64,000 nt of DNA. It comes from Blautia coccoides. Its GTDB lineage: Bacteria; Bacillota; Clostridia; Lachnospirales; Lachnospiraceae. The translations under genes and the position numbers were made by a program. Shown piece by piece: positions 43,728 to 56,162 of the stretch. The stretch spans positions 1,305,001 through 1,369,000 of the forward strand of contig NZ_CP136422.1 in assembly GCF_034355335.1 (NCBI RefSeq). The letters are read 5' to 3'. Numbering within the stretch: position 1 is the stretch's first letter; each line of letters begins with the position of its first letter. The notes under the pieces are model-generated. The model did not search any database. It was not told where the DNA came from and saw only the letters and a list, made by a program, of their open reading frames with translations.

Positions 43728-44611
43728 AGTACATGGAGAGAGAAGAAATATTCTGCTGTCCGAAGACAAGCAGGGCATATCCGGACAGGCTCAGGTGTTT
43801 TGATGATATGCCGGAATATTTGTACGTAAAAGGAAAGCTGCCAGACAGCCGGAAAAAGAGTGTGGCCATTGTAGGTGCCAGAAGGTGCAGCAGCTACGGC
43901 AGTTCCCAGGCGTATTATTTTGCAAAAGAGCTTTCACGGTTTGGGATCCAGATCATAAGCGGGATGGCCAGAGGCGTGGACGGCTGGGCACACAGGGGAG
44001 CACTGGACGGCGGAGGAGAGACTTTTGCGGTCTTGGGCAGCGGCCCGGATATCTGTTATCCCAGGCAGAACATAGATATATATAGAAGGATTCCGCTTCA
44101 GGGAGGGATACTCTCGGAGTATGAACCCCAGACACCTGCCCTTCCCCGCCACTTTCCCAGAAGAAACCGGATCATCAGCGCGCTGGCCGATCTGGTACTT
44201 GTCATAGAGGCGGGGAAGAAAAGCGGTTCTCTGATCACAGTGAATTTTGCGCTGGAGCAGGGAAGGACTGTTTATGCGCTTCCGGGGCGTCTGGGGGATG
44301 CACTCAGTGAGGGATGCAACAACTTGATTTTTGAAGGCGCAGGCATTGCAAATTCCGTAGACATCATTCTGGATGAACTTCAGATTTCAGATAAATTAAA
44401 AGCAGATTTGGAAGCAAAATCAAACTTTAGGCTTGCAAGCCGGGAAGAAATGGTGTATAGTTGTCTGGATTTGAGACCAAAATATCTGGAAGAGATTTTC
44501 CTTCAGGTAGAACTAAATCCTGGGGAAATTCAGGAAATATTATTGAAACTGGAATTGAAGGGGCTTGTAGCAGAGCCAGTCAAAAATTATTATGCCAGAA
44601 CGGGAGGTTGA
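43724..44611 (+). CDS. dprA: DNA-processing protein DprA (Smf)
   Basis: A 295-residue DprA. The Rossmann-fold core shows VAIVGARRCSSYG, IISGMARGVDGWAHRGAL, TFAVLGSGPDICYP, FPRRNRIISALADLVLVIEAGKKSGSLITVNFALEQGRTVYALPG. A C-terminal winged-helix-like domain follows (about 240-290). It loads RecA on incoming single-stranded DNA during transformation. GAGGAAGGT precedes the ATG, and the start overlaps the comM stop. The 3' end runs almost to the topA start. Confidence 0.94.
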   Translation: MKYMEREEIFCCPKTSRAYPDRLRCFDDMPEYLYVKGKLPDSRKKSVAIVGARRCSSYGSSQAYYFAKELSRFGIQIISGMARGVDGWAHRGALDGGGETFAVLGSGPDICYPRQNIDIYRRIPLQGGILSEYEPQTPALPRHFPRRNRIISALADLVLVIEAGKKSGSLITVNFALEQGRTVYALPGRLGDALSEGCNNLIFEGAGIANSVDIILDELQISDKLKADLEAKSNFRLASREEMVYSCLDLRPKYLEEIFLQVELNPGEIQEILLKLELKGLVAEPVKNYYARTGG

Positions 44612-44612
44612 G

Positions 44613-46703
44613 ATGGCGAAATATTTAGTGATTGTGGAATCACCGGCGAAAGTGAAGACAATCAAGAAATTTCTCGGTTCAAATTATGAGGTCATGGCAT
44701 CCAACGGACATGTGCGGGATCTTCCGAAAAGTCAGCTTGGAATTGACGTGGAGAATGATTACGAACCTAAATATATAACTATCAGGGGAAAGGGGGATAT
44801 CCTGGCAGGACTTCGCAAGGCCGCTAAAAAGGCGGACAAGGTATACCTGGCAACTGACCCCGACCGCGAAGGGGAAGCTATTTCCTGGCATCTGTCCAAG
44901 GCGCTGAAGCTGGACGAGAAGAAGATGCGCAGGATCACATTCAATGAGATCACCAAGACTGCAGTAAAAGCTTCTATTAAAGAGGCTCGCGATATTGATA
45001 TGAACCTGGTGGATGCACAGCAGACTAGAAGGATGCTGGACCGTATGGTAGGCTACCGGATCAGCCCGGTGCTCTGGGCCAAGGTAAAAAGAGGGCTTAG
45101 TGCCGGCCGTGTACAGTCTGTGGCCCTGCGTATCATCGGTGACCGTGAGGATGAGATCAATGCATTCATTCCTGAGGAATACTGGACCCTGGATGCGGAA
45201 TTTGCCGTCAAGGGTGAGAAGAAACCGCTGGTAGCAAAGTTCTATGGAAATAAAAACAAAAAGATGAGCATTGGTTCCAGGGAAGAACTGGATAAGATCC
45301 TGTCCGGTCTGGAGGGTGTCAGCTATGAGGTGGCTGAGATCAAGAAGAGTGAGCGCAGCAAAAAGCCGCCGCTTCCTTTTACCACCAGTACCTTACAGCA
45401 GGAAGCATCTAAGGTACTGAATTTTTCCACACAGAAGACTATGCGCCTGGCGCAGCAGCTCTATGAGGGAATTGATATCAAGGGGAATGGTACGGTTGGT
45501 GTTATCACCTATCTTCGTACAGATTCCACCAGGATTTCCGAGGAGGCTGAATCTGCCGCTCACGAATACATCACTTCCCAATACGGGCCGGAATACACAC
45601 TGACCCAGGAAAAGAAGGATGACAAGAAGAAGAAAATACAGGATGCCCATGAGGCCATCCGTCCCACTGATATTACAAGGACACCGGCTTCTCTTAAGGA
45701 GTCCCTGAGCAGAGACCAGTTCAGGCTGTATCTGCTTATCTGGAAACGGTTTACTGCCAGCAGGATGCAGAATGCCAAATATGAGACCACATCCGTGAAG
45801 ATCAGGGGCGGAGAGTATTATTTTACCATGGCTGCCTCAAAGCTGAAATTTGACGGTTTTATGGCTGTCTATGTGCAGGAGGATGAGGAGAAGACAGAGA
45901 ACTCTTTCCTGGCAAAGGGACTGGATGAGAACACAGAGCTTTCCTTCCAGGGATTCCACGAGCAGCAGCATTTTACTCAGCCGCCGGCACATTATACAGA
46001 GGCTACCCTTGTAAAGGCATTGGAGGAACTGGGGATCGGGCGTCCCAGTACCTATGCTCCTACGATCACAACAATTATTGCAAGGCGGTATGTGGCAAAA
46101 GAAAATAAAAATCTGTATATGACGGAGCTGGGCGAGGTTGTCAACAATATTATGAAGAAGTCCTTCCCGAGCATTGTGGATGTTTATTTTACAGCCACCA
46201 TGGAGGAACTGCTGGACAGTGTGGGCGACGGACTTGTGCAGTGGAAGACAGTTATACGGAATTTCTATCCGGACCTGGAAGAGGCGGTGCAGACTGCTGA
46301 GAAGGAGCTGGAGGAAGTGAAGATAGAGGATGAGGTGACGGATGTGATCTGTGACCTGTGTGGGCGTAATATGGTGATCAAATATGGCCCTCACGGAAAG
46401 TTCCTGGCATGTCCCGGTTTTCCGGACTGCAGGAATACGAAGCCTTATCTTGAGAAGATCGGAGTGCCCTGCCCGATCTGCGGGAAAGATGTGGTCCTTC
46501 GCAGAAGCAAGAAGGGGCGCCGGTATTACGGATGCGAGAATAATCCGGAATGTGAGTTCATGTCATGGCAGAAACCTTCCAAAGAGAAATGCCCCAATTG
46601 CGGAGGCTATATGCTGGAGAAGGGGAATAAGCTTGTCTGCGCGGATGAGCACTGCGGATTCGTGATGATACGAAAGAAGGAAGAGGTACAGCAGGAGGCC
46701 TAA
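44613..46703 (+). CDS. topA: DNA topoisomerase I
   Basis: A 696-residue type IA topoisomerase. The TOPRIM domain opens with YLVIVESPAKVKTIKKFLG and has the DPDREGEAISWHL metal motif. The catalytic Tyr is Y300 in GVITYLRTDSTRIS. Three C-terminal Cys4 zinc ribbons are visible (CDLCGRNM...C...C, CPICGKDV...C...C, CPNCGGYM...C...C). An ATG seven codons upstream lies inside dprA; GGAGG just before the ATG at 44613 sets the start. It relaxes negative supercoils. Confidence 0.97.
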   Translation: MAKYLVIVESPAKVKTIKKFLGSNYEVMASNGHVRDLPKSQLGIDVENDYEPKYITIRGKGDILAGLRKAAKKADKVYLATDPDREGEAISWHLSKALKLDEKKMRRITFNEITKTAVKASIKEARDIDMNLVDAQQTRRMLDRMVGYRISPVLWAKVKRGLSAGRVQSVALRIIGDREDEINAFIPEEYWTLDAEFAVKGEKKPLVAKFYGNKNKKMSIGSREELDKILSGLEGVSYEVAEIKKSERSKKPPLPFTTSTLQQEASKVLNFSTQKTMRLAQQLYEGIDIKGNGTVGVITYLRTDSTRISEEAESAAHEYITSQYGPEYTLTQEKKDDKKKKIQDAHEAIRPTDITRTPASLKESLSRDQFRLYLLIWKRFTASRMQNAKYETTSVKIRGGEYYFTMAASKLKFDGFMAVYVQEDEEKTENSFLAKGLDENTELSFQGFHEQQHFTQPPAHYTEATLVKALEELGIGRPSTYAPTITTIIARRYVAKENKNLYMTELGEVVNNIMKKSFPSIVDVYFTATMEELLDSVGDGLVQWKTVIRNFYPDLEEAVQTAEKELEEVKIEDEVTDVICDLCGRNMVIKYGPHGKFLACPGFPDCRNTKPYLEKIGVPCPICGKDVVLRRSKKGRRYYGCENNPECEFMSWQKPSKEKCPNCGGYMLEKGNKLVCADEHCGFVMIRKKEEVQQEA

Positions 46704-46733
46704 ATGGGCGGAAGGCTGTGGAATAAGTGGGAA

Positions 46734-46793
46734 GAATGAGTGACAAGATCTGCTTTTGCCGGGCGGATCTTATCGCTTATTCTTTCCGCTTTT
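46734..46793 (+). terminator. Terminator after topA
   Basis: Twenty-position stem (46734-46753 with 46763-46782) with three wobble pairs and one mismatch, a 9-nt loop and a T-run ending at 46793. The next ~180 bases to the codY promoter hold no gene I can see. Confidence 0.8.
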
Positions 46794-46972
46794 TAAATGA
46801 ACGAAGTATGAAGTAGTATCTGACATCTGCCGTCTGAAAGGAGAAGAGTTGGAGAACAAGAGAAAGTATCTGACAGACAGGCAAAGTAAGGGAAGTTGGG
46901 GAAATTTCAATTGTTTTGAAAGTTAAGTTTGTGGGAAAGAGATAAATAGACAGAAAATAAAAAAATCATACA

Positions 46973-47001
46973 TTGATTTCAGAATAATTGTATGTTAAAA
47001 T
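46973..47001 (+). promoter_or_regulatory. Promoter of codY
   Basis: TTGATT (46973-46978), 17-bp spacer, TAAAAT (46996-47001), 67 bp before the codY start. A loose CodY-box resemblance around TTTCAGAATAATT overlaps the -35, but with too many mismatches to claim autoregulation. Confidence 0.7.
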
Positions 47002-47068
47002 AAAAAAGGATATAGAGAATAAAAATTTAGGGTTATATTCTGTAGGAATAGAGTGAAAGGAGGTCGCT

Positions 47069-47860
47069 ATGAGCGTACAGTTATTGGATAAAACCAGAAA
47101 GATTAACAAACTGCTTCATAACAACAACTCTTCTAAGGTGCTGTTCAACGACATTTGTGAGGTGATGGTGGAGACTCTGGATTCTAACATTCTGGTTATC
47201 AGCCGGAAAGGGAAGGTGCTGGGTGTGGGCACCTGTCCGGGTGTGGAGGAGATCACGGAATTGATCGACAGTGAAGTGGGCGGTTATATTGATAAGCTGC
47301 TCAATGAGCGTCTGCTGGGCGTGCTGTCCACAAAGGAGAATGTGAATCTTCAGACATTAGGATTTGAAGGCGAGAACATCAGTAAGTATATGGCTATTAT
47401 CAGCCCCATTGATATTGCCGGTGAGAGACTGGGTACTCTTTTTATGTACAGGGATCAGAAGGGGTATGATATTGAGGACATTATTGTCAGCGAATATGGC
47501 ACAACTGTGGTAGGGCTGGAGATGATGCGCTCTGTACATGAGGAAAACGCAGAGGAGAACCGGAAGATCCAGGTTGTGAAATCTGCGTTCAATACGCTTT
47601 CTTTTTCAGAATTGGAAGCGATCATCCATATTTTTGATGAATTGGACGGGGATGAGGGAATCCTGGTTGCCAGCAAGATTGCCGACAGAGTGGGAATCAC
47701 TCGTTCTGTGATCGTCAATGCGTTGAGGAAGTTTGAGAGCGCAGGTGTCATTGAATCCAGATCCTCAGGTATGAAAGGAACATATATCAAGGTACTCAAT
47801 GAAGTGATATTTGATGAGTTGGAAGAGATCAAGAAGCGCAAGCTGGTAAAAAAACAGTAA
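47069..47860 (+). CDS. codY: GTP-sensing global regulator CodY
   Basis: A 263-residue CodY of normal length. The N-terminal GAF domain (about 1-155) binds branched-chain amino acids, and the C-terminal winged HTH is ASKIADRVGITRSVIVNALRKFESAGVIESRSSGMKGTYIKV. GAAAGGAGG precedes the ATG. In Bacillus the order is topA, trmFO, codV, clpQ, clpY, codY; here topA is followed directly by codY. Because CodY responds to GTP, the presence of guaB three genes downstream is noteworthy but may be chance. Confidence 0.97.
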   Translation: MSVQLLDKTRKINKLLHNNNSSKVLFNDICEVMVETLDSNILVISRKGKVLGVGTCPGVEEITELIDSEVGGYIDKLLNERLLGVLSTKENVNLQTLGFEGENISKYMAIISPIDIAGERLGTLFMYRDQKGYDIEDIIVSEYGTTVVGLEMMRSVHEENAEENRKIQVVKSAFNTLSFSELEAIIHIFDELDGDEGILVASKIADRVGITRSVIVNALRKFESAGVIESRSSGMKGTYIKVLNEVIFDELEEIKKRKLVKKQ

Positions 47861-47868
47861 ATGCAGGG

Positions 47869-47924
47869 AAAGAAAACCGGAGGTTATTCATATAGTAGGA
47901 AATAACCTCCGGTTTTCTTTGGGT
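47869..47924 (+). terminator. Terminator of codY
   Basis: Perfect 20-bp stem (47869-47888 with 47901-47920) and 12-nt loop, followed by a T-rich stretch. Between here and the groESL promoter the sequence is AT-rich and holds no gene I can support. Confidence 0.92.
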
Positions 47925-48143
47925 TTTTATATTTTTTACCGGAAATACTGTATGTAGAGAACAGGTTCTGGCTAAACTTCTGCTATAGAATCCTGTTTCA
48001 GAAAAGGATTTCATGCTGAAATATAAAGATTCTAAAATAAATATAAAATTCAATGAAAATTAAAAAGATGAGAAAACAAGAGAAAAAGAGAGTTAAAAAT
48101 ATAAAATGTAAGAATTAACTCAGCTAATCGGAGATGAAAGAAG

Positions 48144-48172
48144 TTGCAGAAATGCGGCAGATTCACTAATAT
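48144..48172 (+). promoter_or_regulatory. Promoter of groESL
   Basis: TTGCAG (48144-48149), 17-bp spacer, TAATAT (48167-48172), directly before the CIRCE operator. Confidence 0.8.
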
Positions 48173-48183
48173 ATGACTAACGG

Positions 48184-48210
48184 TTAGCACTCGAATCAAA
48201 TGAGTGCTAA
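48184..48210. promoter_or_regulatory. CIRCE operator (HrcA-binding site) of groESL
   Basis: Exact TTAGCACTC, nine bases, GAGTGCTAA. Both half-sites equal those at 3718-3744, so one HrcA governs both chaperone operons in this window. Confidence 0.97.
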
Positions 48211-48230
48211 TAACAAGCAGAGAATTTTAA

Positions 48231-48530
<300 letters not shown>

Positions 48531-48589
48531 CAGATATCTATATTTTACAAAACTCTATTAACATGAATAAAACCAGAAAACAGAAATAG

Positions 48590-50245
<1,656 letters not shown>

Positions 50246-50272
50246 GATATATATAGAAATTTCACATTTCTT

Positions 50273-50306
50273 ATGCCGGTGTCATATGGACACCGGCATT
50301 TCTTTG
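50273..50306 (+). terminator. Terminator of groESL
   Basis: Perfect 11-bp stem (50273-50283 with 50289-50299), 5-nt loop, then TTCTTTG. Confidence 0.82.
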
Positions 50307-50337
50307 TGATAGACTTATAAGCAAAAGCCCAAGCTGT

Positions 50338-50389
50338 TCAGTGCGGCAAATGCACAGACCTGCTGAACGGGCTGCACAAAAGCGGACAT
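50338..50389 (+). repeat. Copy A of a hairpin-bearing repeat
   Basis: About 52 bases that match 52526-52575 at roughly 37 positions. It contains hairpin GTGC-GGCAAAT-GCAC (50341-50355). In this copy an outer helix can also form: GTTCAG (50336-50341) with CTGAAC (50363-50368), extended by AGCCC (50326-50330) with GGGCT (50369-50373). It ends 14 bases before the start of the downstream membrane-protein gene. Confidence 0.55.
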
Positions 50390-50403
50390 TTAAGGAGGAA
50401 AAC

Positions 50404-50907
50404 ATGAACGACGCGTACTCAGAACTGCTCGTAAAAAAGGAGCAGACCATAAAAGAGAAGGCAATCAAGGTATTGGTCATCGCACTGATCGTACTGGCGG
50501 CAGTAGCCGGTATTTTCATTACACCCATCGCCCTGGTTGTAGCTGTAGTTCTGGGAGCGGCTGCGTATTTTCTGCTGCCGAACCTGGATCTGGAATTTGA
50601 ATATCTCTATGTGAACGGAGAGCTGGATATTGACAGGATCGCTTCCAGAGCAAAAAGGAAGAGGGTCAAGAGCCTGGATCTCTCCAAGATGGAGCTTATG
50701 GCTCCTGTACAGTCACATCGTCTGGATTACCAGAACCACAATAAAAATATTAAAGTTTACGATTTTTCATCCGGAAATCCATCCCATAAGATTTATGCCA
50801 TGATCATCCCGGACGACAAAGAAGTTTGTAAAGTGCTGATCGAGCCGGACATGGAATTGATCAAAAATATAGAAAAAAGCTGTCCGAGAAAAGTTTTTAC
50901 GGATTGA
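50404..50907 (+). CDS. Small membrane protein of unknown function (DUF6106-like)
   Basis: A 167-residue protein. A charged N-terminus (MNDAYSELLVKKEQTIKEKAIK) precedes two closely spaced transmembrane helices (about residues 22-41 and 43-62). A cytoplasmic domain of ~100 residues follows, with a KRKRVKSLDLSKMELMAPVQSH stretch. The pattern recalls the DUF6106 group found in Lachnospiraceae, but I am not sure of the family. TAAGGAGG precedes the ATG at 50404; the frame's upstream part overlaps the repeat element. No function can be given. Confidence 0.72.
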   Translation: MNDAYSELLVKKEQTIKEKAIKVLVIALIVLAAVAGIFITPIALVVAVVLGAAAYFLLPNLDLEFEYLYVNGELDIDRIASRAKRKRVKSLDLSKMELMAPVQSHRLDYQNHNKNIKVYDFSSGNPSHKIYAMIIPDDKEVCKVLIEPDMELIKNIEKSCPRKVFTD

Positions 50908-50932
50908 CAGGTTTGTCGTAATTTGTTATATT
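50904..50932 (+). promoter_or_regulatory. Promoter of guaB
   Basis: TTGACA (50904-50909), 17-bp spacer, TATATT (50927-50932). The -35 overlaps the stop codon of the preceding gene. No purine-riboswitch-like sequence follows; the leader is under 30 bases. Confidence 0.88.
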
Positions 50933-50944
50933 ATTTTACTATAA

Positions 50945-52420
<1,476 letters not shown>

Positions 52421-52465
52421 TAGGAAGCACAGGCATTGTGTATCTCCTATCGATACAAGAACAGA

Positions 52466-52494
52466 GGCTGTTGCTATAGTGGCAACAGCCTTTT
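52466..52494 (+). terminator. Terminator of guaB
   Basis: Perfect 9-bp stem (52466-52474 with 52482-52490), 7-nt loop, TTTT. Confidence 0.85.
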
Positions 52495-52525
52495 GTCTTA
52501 TAAAAAGGAGAAGTCTGTCTTACGG

Positions 52526-52575
52526 TCAGCGCGGTAAATGCGCAGGCCTGCCAAAGAGCTGCAGGAAATGTACAT
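52526..52575 (+). repeat. Copy B of the hairpin-bearing repeat
   Basis: About 50 bases related to 50338-50389. The hairpin here is GCGC-GGTAAAT-GCGC (52529-52543). Compared with copy A one U-A pair has become C-G, a compensated change that keeps the stem. It ends 18 bases before the amidase start. Confidence 0.55.
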
Positions 52576-52593
52576 AAATGGGGAGAAACGCTT

Positions 52594-53340
52594 ATGGGAC
52601 AAAGGAGAGGAAATAACAGAAGGGATTACAGAAGGATAAACAGAAGGAGGCAGAGAAATAAAAGGCTCATGCTCTTCGGACTGGTCCTGTTGGGGATCAT
52701 ATTTGCAATAGGGGTTATAAAAATAGTCACAGGAAAGATACAGGATGCCAAGCTGGAAAAGCTGCAGACAAAGGTCACCCAGGAAAACGGCAGCTTTATA
52801 GGCGCGCCCCCTTTTGATGTGGAGCTGTTGGATGTAAATGAGTATTCCAGACCGGGCATTCCTTTGAAAAAGATAAAAGGCATTGTGGTGCATTATACTG
52901 CAAATCCGGGAAGCACGGCAGAGGAAAACAGAAATTATTTTGAGGGGCTGAAGGACAGCCATGAGACAAAAGTGAGCAGCCATTTTGTCATAGGGATTGA
53001 GGGCGAGATCGTCCAGTGCATTCCCAGTTCAGAGATAGCCTATGCCTCCAACTCCCGCAATGACGATACGTTATCCATTGAGTGCTGCCATAAGGATGAG
53101 ACCGGTGAATTTACCCAGGCAACATATGACTCTCTTGTCAAGCTGGTGGGATGGCTCTGTTACCGCTTTGACTTAAAGAGCAGTGACGTGATCCGCCACT
53201 ACGATGTGACAGAGAAAATCTGCCCCAAATACTTTGTGGACCATCCGGATGCCTGGGAACAGTTTAAAATGGACGTGGACACGCAGATACAGGTGGTGGC
53301 AGAGGAAGTGAAGGCAGCGGCATATAATAAGACAGAGTAG
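52594..53340 (+). CDS. Membrane-anchored N-acetylmuramoyl-L-alanine amidase (Amidase_2/PGRP fold)
   Basis: A 248-residue protein. A highly basic N-terminus (MGQRRGNNRRDYRRINRRRQRNKR) precedes one transmembrane helix (about 27-47); the rest is extracellular. The catalytic domain has VVHYTANPGSTAEENRNYF with the first zinc His, SSHFVIGIEGEIVQCIP, SIECCHKDETGEF and, near the end, VIRHYDVTEKICPKYF with the second His. Family knowledge: these zinc amidases cut the bond between muramic acid and L-Ala in peptidoglycan. GGGGAGAAA precedes the ATG. It is the last gene before the sugar locus. Confidence 0.87.
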   Translation: MGQRRGNNRRDYRRINRRRQRNKRLMLFGLVLLGIIFAIGVIKIVTGKIQDAKLEKLQTKVTQENGSFIGAPPFDVELLDVNEYSRPGIPLKKIKGIVVHYTANPGSTAEENRNYFEGLKDSHETKVSSHFVIGIEGEIVQCIPSSEIAYASNSRNDDTLSIECCHKDETGEFTQATYDSLVKLVGWLCYRFDLKSSDVIRHYDVTEKICPKYFVDHPDAWEQFKMDVDTQIQVVAEEVKAAAYNKTE

Positions 53341-53375
53341 GCGGCAAGACCGCCGAAAGAGAGAAGGAGGATTCC

Positions 53376-55214
53376 ATGCGTATATACAGAAGGATAAAAA
53401 CATATTTTGAAGAGCATATTGTTTCCTCTTTTGTTCTTGTGTTTTCACTGGCTGTTTTGGTAATGGCTCTTGTATTTCAGGGATACCTGAAAAATGAATA
53501 CCTGAATTATCTGGTGGAACAGAGCTTTGAAACAGAAAATGCCGTATTGGTGTCTGTCCAGAAAAATGTGAAATACTCGATTAAAGAGCATATAAACTTC
53601 GGCAGTGAGATGGTGGTATCCGCAGATATCTATAATAAGGTTCAGGCCTGCTATGACAGCAATGGATATAATGCGTTATACAACACATTGTCGGACTATG
53701 ACTATATTAAAAACACAGTGGCAGTGGCCATTGTGGGCGAGGACGGCCTGTTGTGCCAATATGACAGGTACAGGCGTTCTGACGGGGCCATGTGGGATGA
53801 TGAGAATGACAAGTACCTGCAGGAAATGTATCAGGAAGTCATGAACAATACCAATAATTATTATATTCCGCTGTATATGGCATCCACTGAACCGGGAGTA
53901 CACCCTCAGGACTCCGATCTCCGGCTTTTTCACGTGGCATATCCCCTGATCGGCAACAGAACCGGTCTCAGAAAAGTGAAGAATGTTCTGATCGTCAGCT
54001 ATAATATGGATGTCTTTAAGGAATTTCTCAATACAGTGGAGATTCCCAAAGTAAAATACGCCCAGGGCTACATAGCAGATGAGAATGGACAGATCCTGTA
54101 TCATAACATGGACCAATATATCGGTACCTCGGAGGATAACCTGGTGCGGGATGATGATATACAGATTATCAGCCGGGAGCTGGGTTACTTTGGGTGGACC
54201 ATGAACATTCTTATGGATGAGCATAAAATGCAGGAGCATGTGGATCAGATTTACAACAGGGGTGTGATGATCTATATACTGATACTGGCAGCCTATATCT
54301 TTTTGACGGTTTTCTTTATGCGGTATCTTCTCAAACCGGTCACAAAGATTTCCGAGTCCATCAAAACCGTGAAAAAGGGCAATTTCCACAGCAAGATTTC
54401 TATAGAAGGAAAACATGAGATCTGGCAGTTGGCAGATGAGTACAATAAAATGATAGAAGCCCTGGAAGAAAAAAATATAGCTATGAAGAGGCAGCATGAG
54501 GAAACGCTGGCATCCATTGAGCGTCAGCATCAGGCAGAGAGGGAAGCCCTTGAATCCCAGATCAATGCACATTTCATATGCAATACCCTGGGCACCATTA
54601 ATTATGAAGCTATAGAGGCGGGAAACCGTCAGGTATCTGTCCTGATCAAAAAGCTTTCCAATATACTCCGCTATACATTTGACCAGAAATGTCAGGATGT
54701 CTATCTGTACCAGGAAATTGCATGGATCGATCAGTATCTCTATCTGCAGAAAACAAGATTTGAGAATGTCTTTGACTATTCCATCGAATTTGAGGAGGAA
54801 TATGGTTATTGGCCCTGCTGTAAACTTATGTTCCAACCCTTTGTTGAGAATTCTATCCTCCATGGCTTTGAGGGAAGACATGAAGGAGGCATCGTTAAGA
54901 TCACCGTATCGGAGGAAAAGGGACGTCTGAGGATCGAGATCAGGGATAATGGCAGCGGAATTGACGCAGATACGGAAAAAATGATAAAAAATATCTTAAA
55001 GTCAAAGGGAATGGCACCTGTTCTGCAGCGGCAGAAGGTAGGCATAGGGATTTTAAACGTTGTCACAAGAATGCGGATGTATTATGGAGAGAAGCTGGAT
55101 ATCCAAATGCAGACAGGACTGGGTGAGGGAACCTCTTTTACGTTCTGGATCCCGATCCCGGAATCTGAGCTAAAAAAACAGAAGGAGATATGCCAGGAGG
55201 AGGAACCGATGTGA
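53376..55214 (+). CDS. Sensor histidine kinase, YesM/LytS-type
   Basis: A 612-residue membrane kinase. Transmembrane helices lie at about residues 16-38 and 296-319, flanking a ~255-residue extracellular cache-like sensor. A HAMP domain (LLKPVTKISESIKTVKKGNF) and a short coiled coil follow. The His_kinase box is SQINAHFICNTLGTINYEA with H399; the usual INPHF is INAHF here. HATPase motifs are FQPFVENSILHGFEG and IRDNGSGID. AGAAGGAGG precedes the ATG. It overlaps the response-regulator start. It probably senses the sugar, or a sugar-loaded binding protein, for the downstream importer. Confidence 0.92.
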   Translation: MRIYRRIKTYFEEHIVSSFVLVFSLAVLVMALVFQGYLKNEYLNYLVEQSFETENAVLVSVQKNVKYSIKEHINFGSEMVVSADIYNKVQACYDSNGYNALYNTLSDYDYIKNTVAVAIVGEDGLLCQYDRYRRSDGAMWDDENDKYLQEMYQEVMNNTNNYYIPLYMASTEPGVHPQDSDLRLFHVAYPLIGNRTGLRKVKNVLIVSYNMDVFKEFLNTVEIPKVKYAQGYIADENGQILYHNMDQYIGTSEDNLVRDDDIQIISRELGYFGWTMNILMDEHKMQEHVDQIYNRGVMIYILILAAYIFLTVFFMRYLLKPVTKISESIKTVKKGNFHSKISIEGKHEIWQLADEYNKMIEALEEKNIAMKRQHEETLASIERQHQAEREALESQINAHFICNTLGTINYEAIEAGNRQVSVLIKKLSNILRYTFDQKCQDVYLYQEIAWIDQYLYLQKTRFENVFDYSIEFEEEYGYWPCCKLMFQPFVENSILHGFEGRHEGGIVKITVSEEKGRLRIEIRDNGSGIDADTEKMIKNILKSKGMAPVLQRQKVGIGILNVVTRMRMYYGEKLDIQMQTGLGEGTSFTFWIPIPESELKKQKEICQEEEPM

Positions 55215-55948
55215 GAATACTTATAGCGGAAGATGAAAAAAGGGCCAGCAGAGGGCTTAGGAATCTGATCATGATGGTATCGGACAAACATGAGATCGTG
55301 GGGGAGGCCGCAGACGGAAAAGAGGCATTTGAGCTTATGAAGCTTTTAGAGCCTGATGTGGTCTTTACAGATATTAAAATGCCGTATATGGACGGAATAT
55401 CCCTCATAAGAGCGGCCAGAGCGCAGGATATAAAGATAAAGTTTGTTATAATCAGTGCGTATGAGGAATTTGAACTGGCCAGGCAGGCAATCTCTCTTGG
55501 AGTCACAGACTATCTGGTAAAGCCTCTGGTACCTGAAGATATCGAGGATATTATTCACAGGCTGGAAGAAAACAGCAGCATTACCTGGGATAAGGAGAAC
55601 AGGGATTTAAAAAGCAGATACCCCAATGCGCACCCGCTGATCTTAAAAGCAATGCATATTATAGAATGCTCCTATGCATCCAAAATCTCACAGAAGGATT
55701 TAGCGGCAGACCTGGGGGTCAGTGCAGAATATTTCAGTTATCTGTTCGGCAGAGATATCGGTGAGAATTTTTCCAGATTTCTCAGAAGGTACCGGATTGA
55801 GAAAGCCCAGGAACTGCTGCTGGAGGGCAATATTTCTAAGGACGAAGTGCTGTACAGTGTGGGATTCTCAGACCCCAAATACTTTAACAAATGTTTCAAG
55901 GAAGAGACGGGAGCCAATGTGACGGAGTTTATAAAGGCGAGACGTTAA
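55211..55948 (+). CDS. AraC-type response regulator, YesN-like
   Basis: A 245-residue regulator. The receiver domain (residues 1-120) has EDE at 7-9, the phosphorylated D54 in VVFTDIKMPYMDG, and DYLVKPL with the conserved Lys. The C-terminal ~100 residues are an AraC double HTH (ASKISQKDLAADLGVSAEYFSYLFGRDIGENFSRFLRRYRIEKAQELL ... VGFSDPKYFNKCFKEETG). The start is GTG at 55211, overlapping the kinase stop; GGAGGAGGA lies just before it, whereas the ATG at 55190 would place that site inside the gene. It likely activates the binding-protein operon that follows. Confidence 0.92.
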   Translation: MRILIAEDEKRASRGLRNLIMMVSDKHEIVGEAADGKEAFELMKLLEPDVVFTDIKMPYMDGISLIRAARAQDIKIKFVIISAYEEFELARQAISLGVTDYLVKPLVPEDIEDIIHRLEENSSITWDKENRDLKSRYPNAHPLILKAMHIIECSYASKISQKDLAADLGVSAEYFSYLFGRDIGENFSRFLRRYRIEKAQELLLEGNISKDEVLYSVGFSDPKYFNKCFKEETGANVTEFIKARR

Positions 55949-55962
55949 TGTCTCGCTTTTTT
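55937..55962 (+). terminator. Terminator overlapping the response-regulator stop codon
   Basis: Perfect 7-bp stem GCGAGAC/GTCTCGC with the TAA stop inside the 6-nt loop, followed by six T. Confidence 0.82.
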
Positions 55963-56114
55963 GTGTGTAAAATGCTGTTATTATATGACTAAAATGTACA
56001 ATATATACAACGAAAAATAAAAAATATTAATTTTTTACTCCGATATTAAAAAAATACCCTAAAAAATTAATCCCAATCTTAAAAGCGGCGGTTTTTGAAA
56101 TGGCATTTTACCGC

Positions 56115-56120
56115 TATAAT
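56115..56120 (+). promoter_or_regulatory. -10 box of the second sugar operon
   Basis: Perfect TATAAT with no good -35 (TTTTTG at 17 bp). A weak -35 suits activation by the upstream AraC-type response regulator. The 150 bases before it are very AT-rich and hold no gene. Confidence 0.5.
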
Positions 56121-56162
56121 AAGAACATCCTAAGAAACGAAAAAACAAAAGGAGGAAACAAA

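Noticed and set aside
46973..46992. A CodY box on the codY promoter
   Set aside because: The best alignment to the 15-base consensus has about five mismatches, no better than chance in AT-rich DNA.
53676..54881. A 401-residue reading frame opposite the histidine kinase gene
   Set aside because: Antisense to a clear histidine kinase; its Ile/His/Leu-rich composition reflects the reversed codons of that gene.
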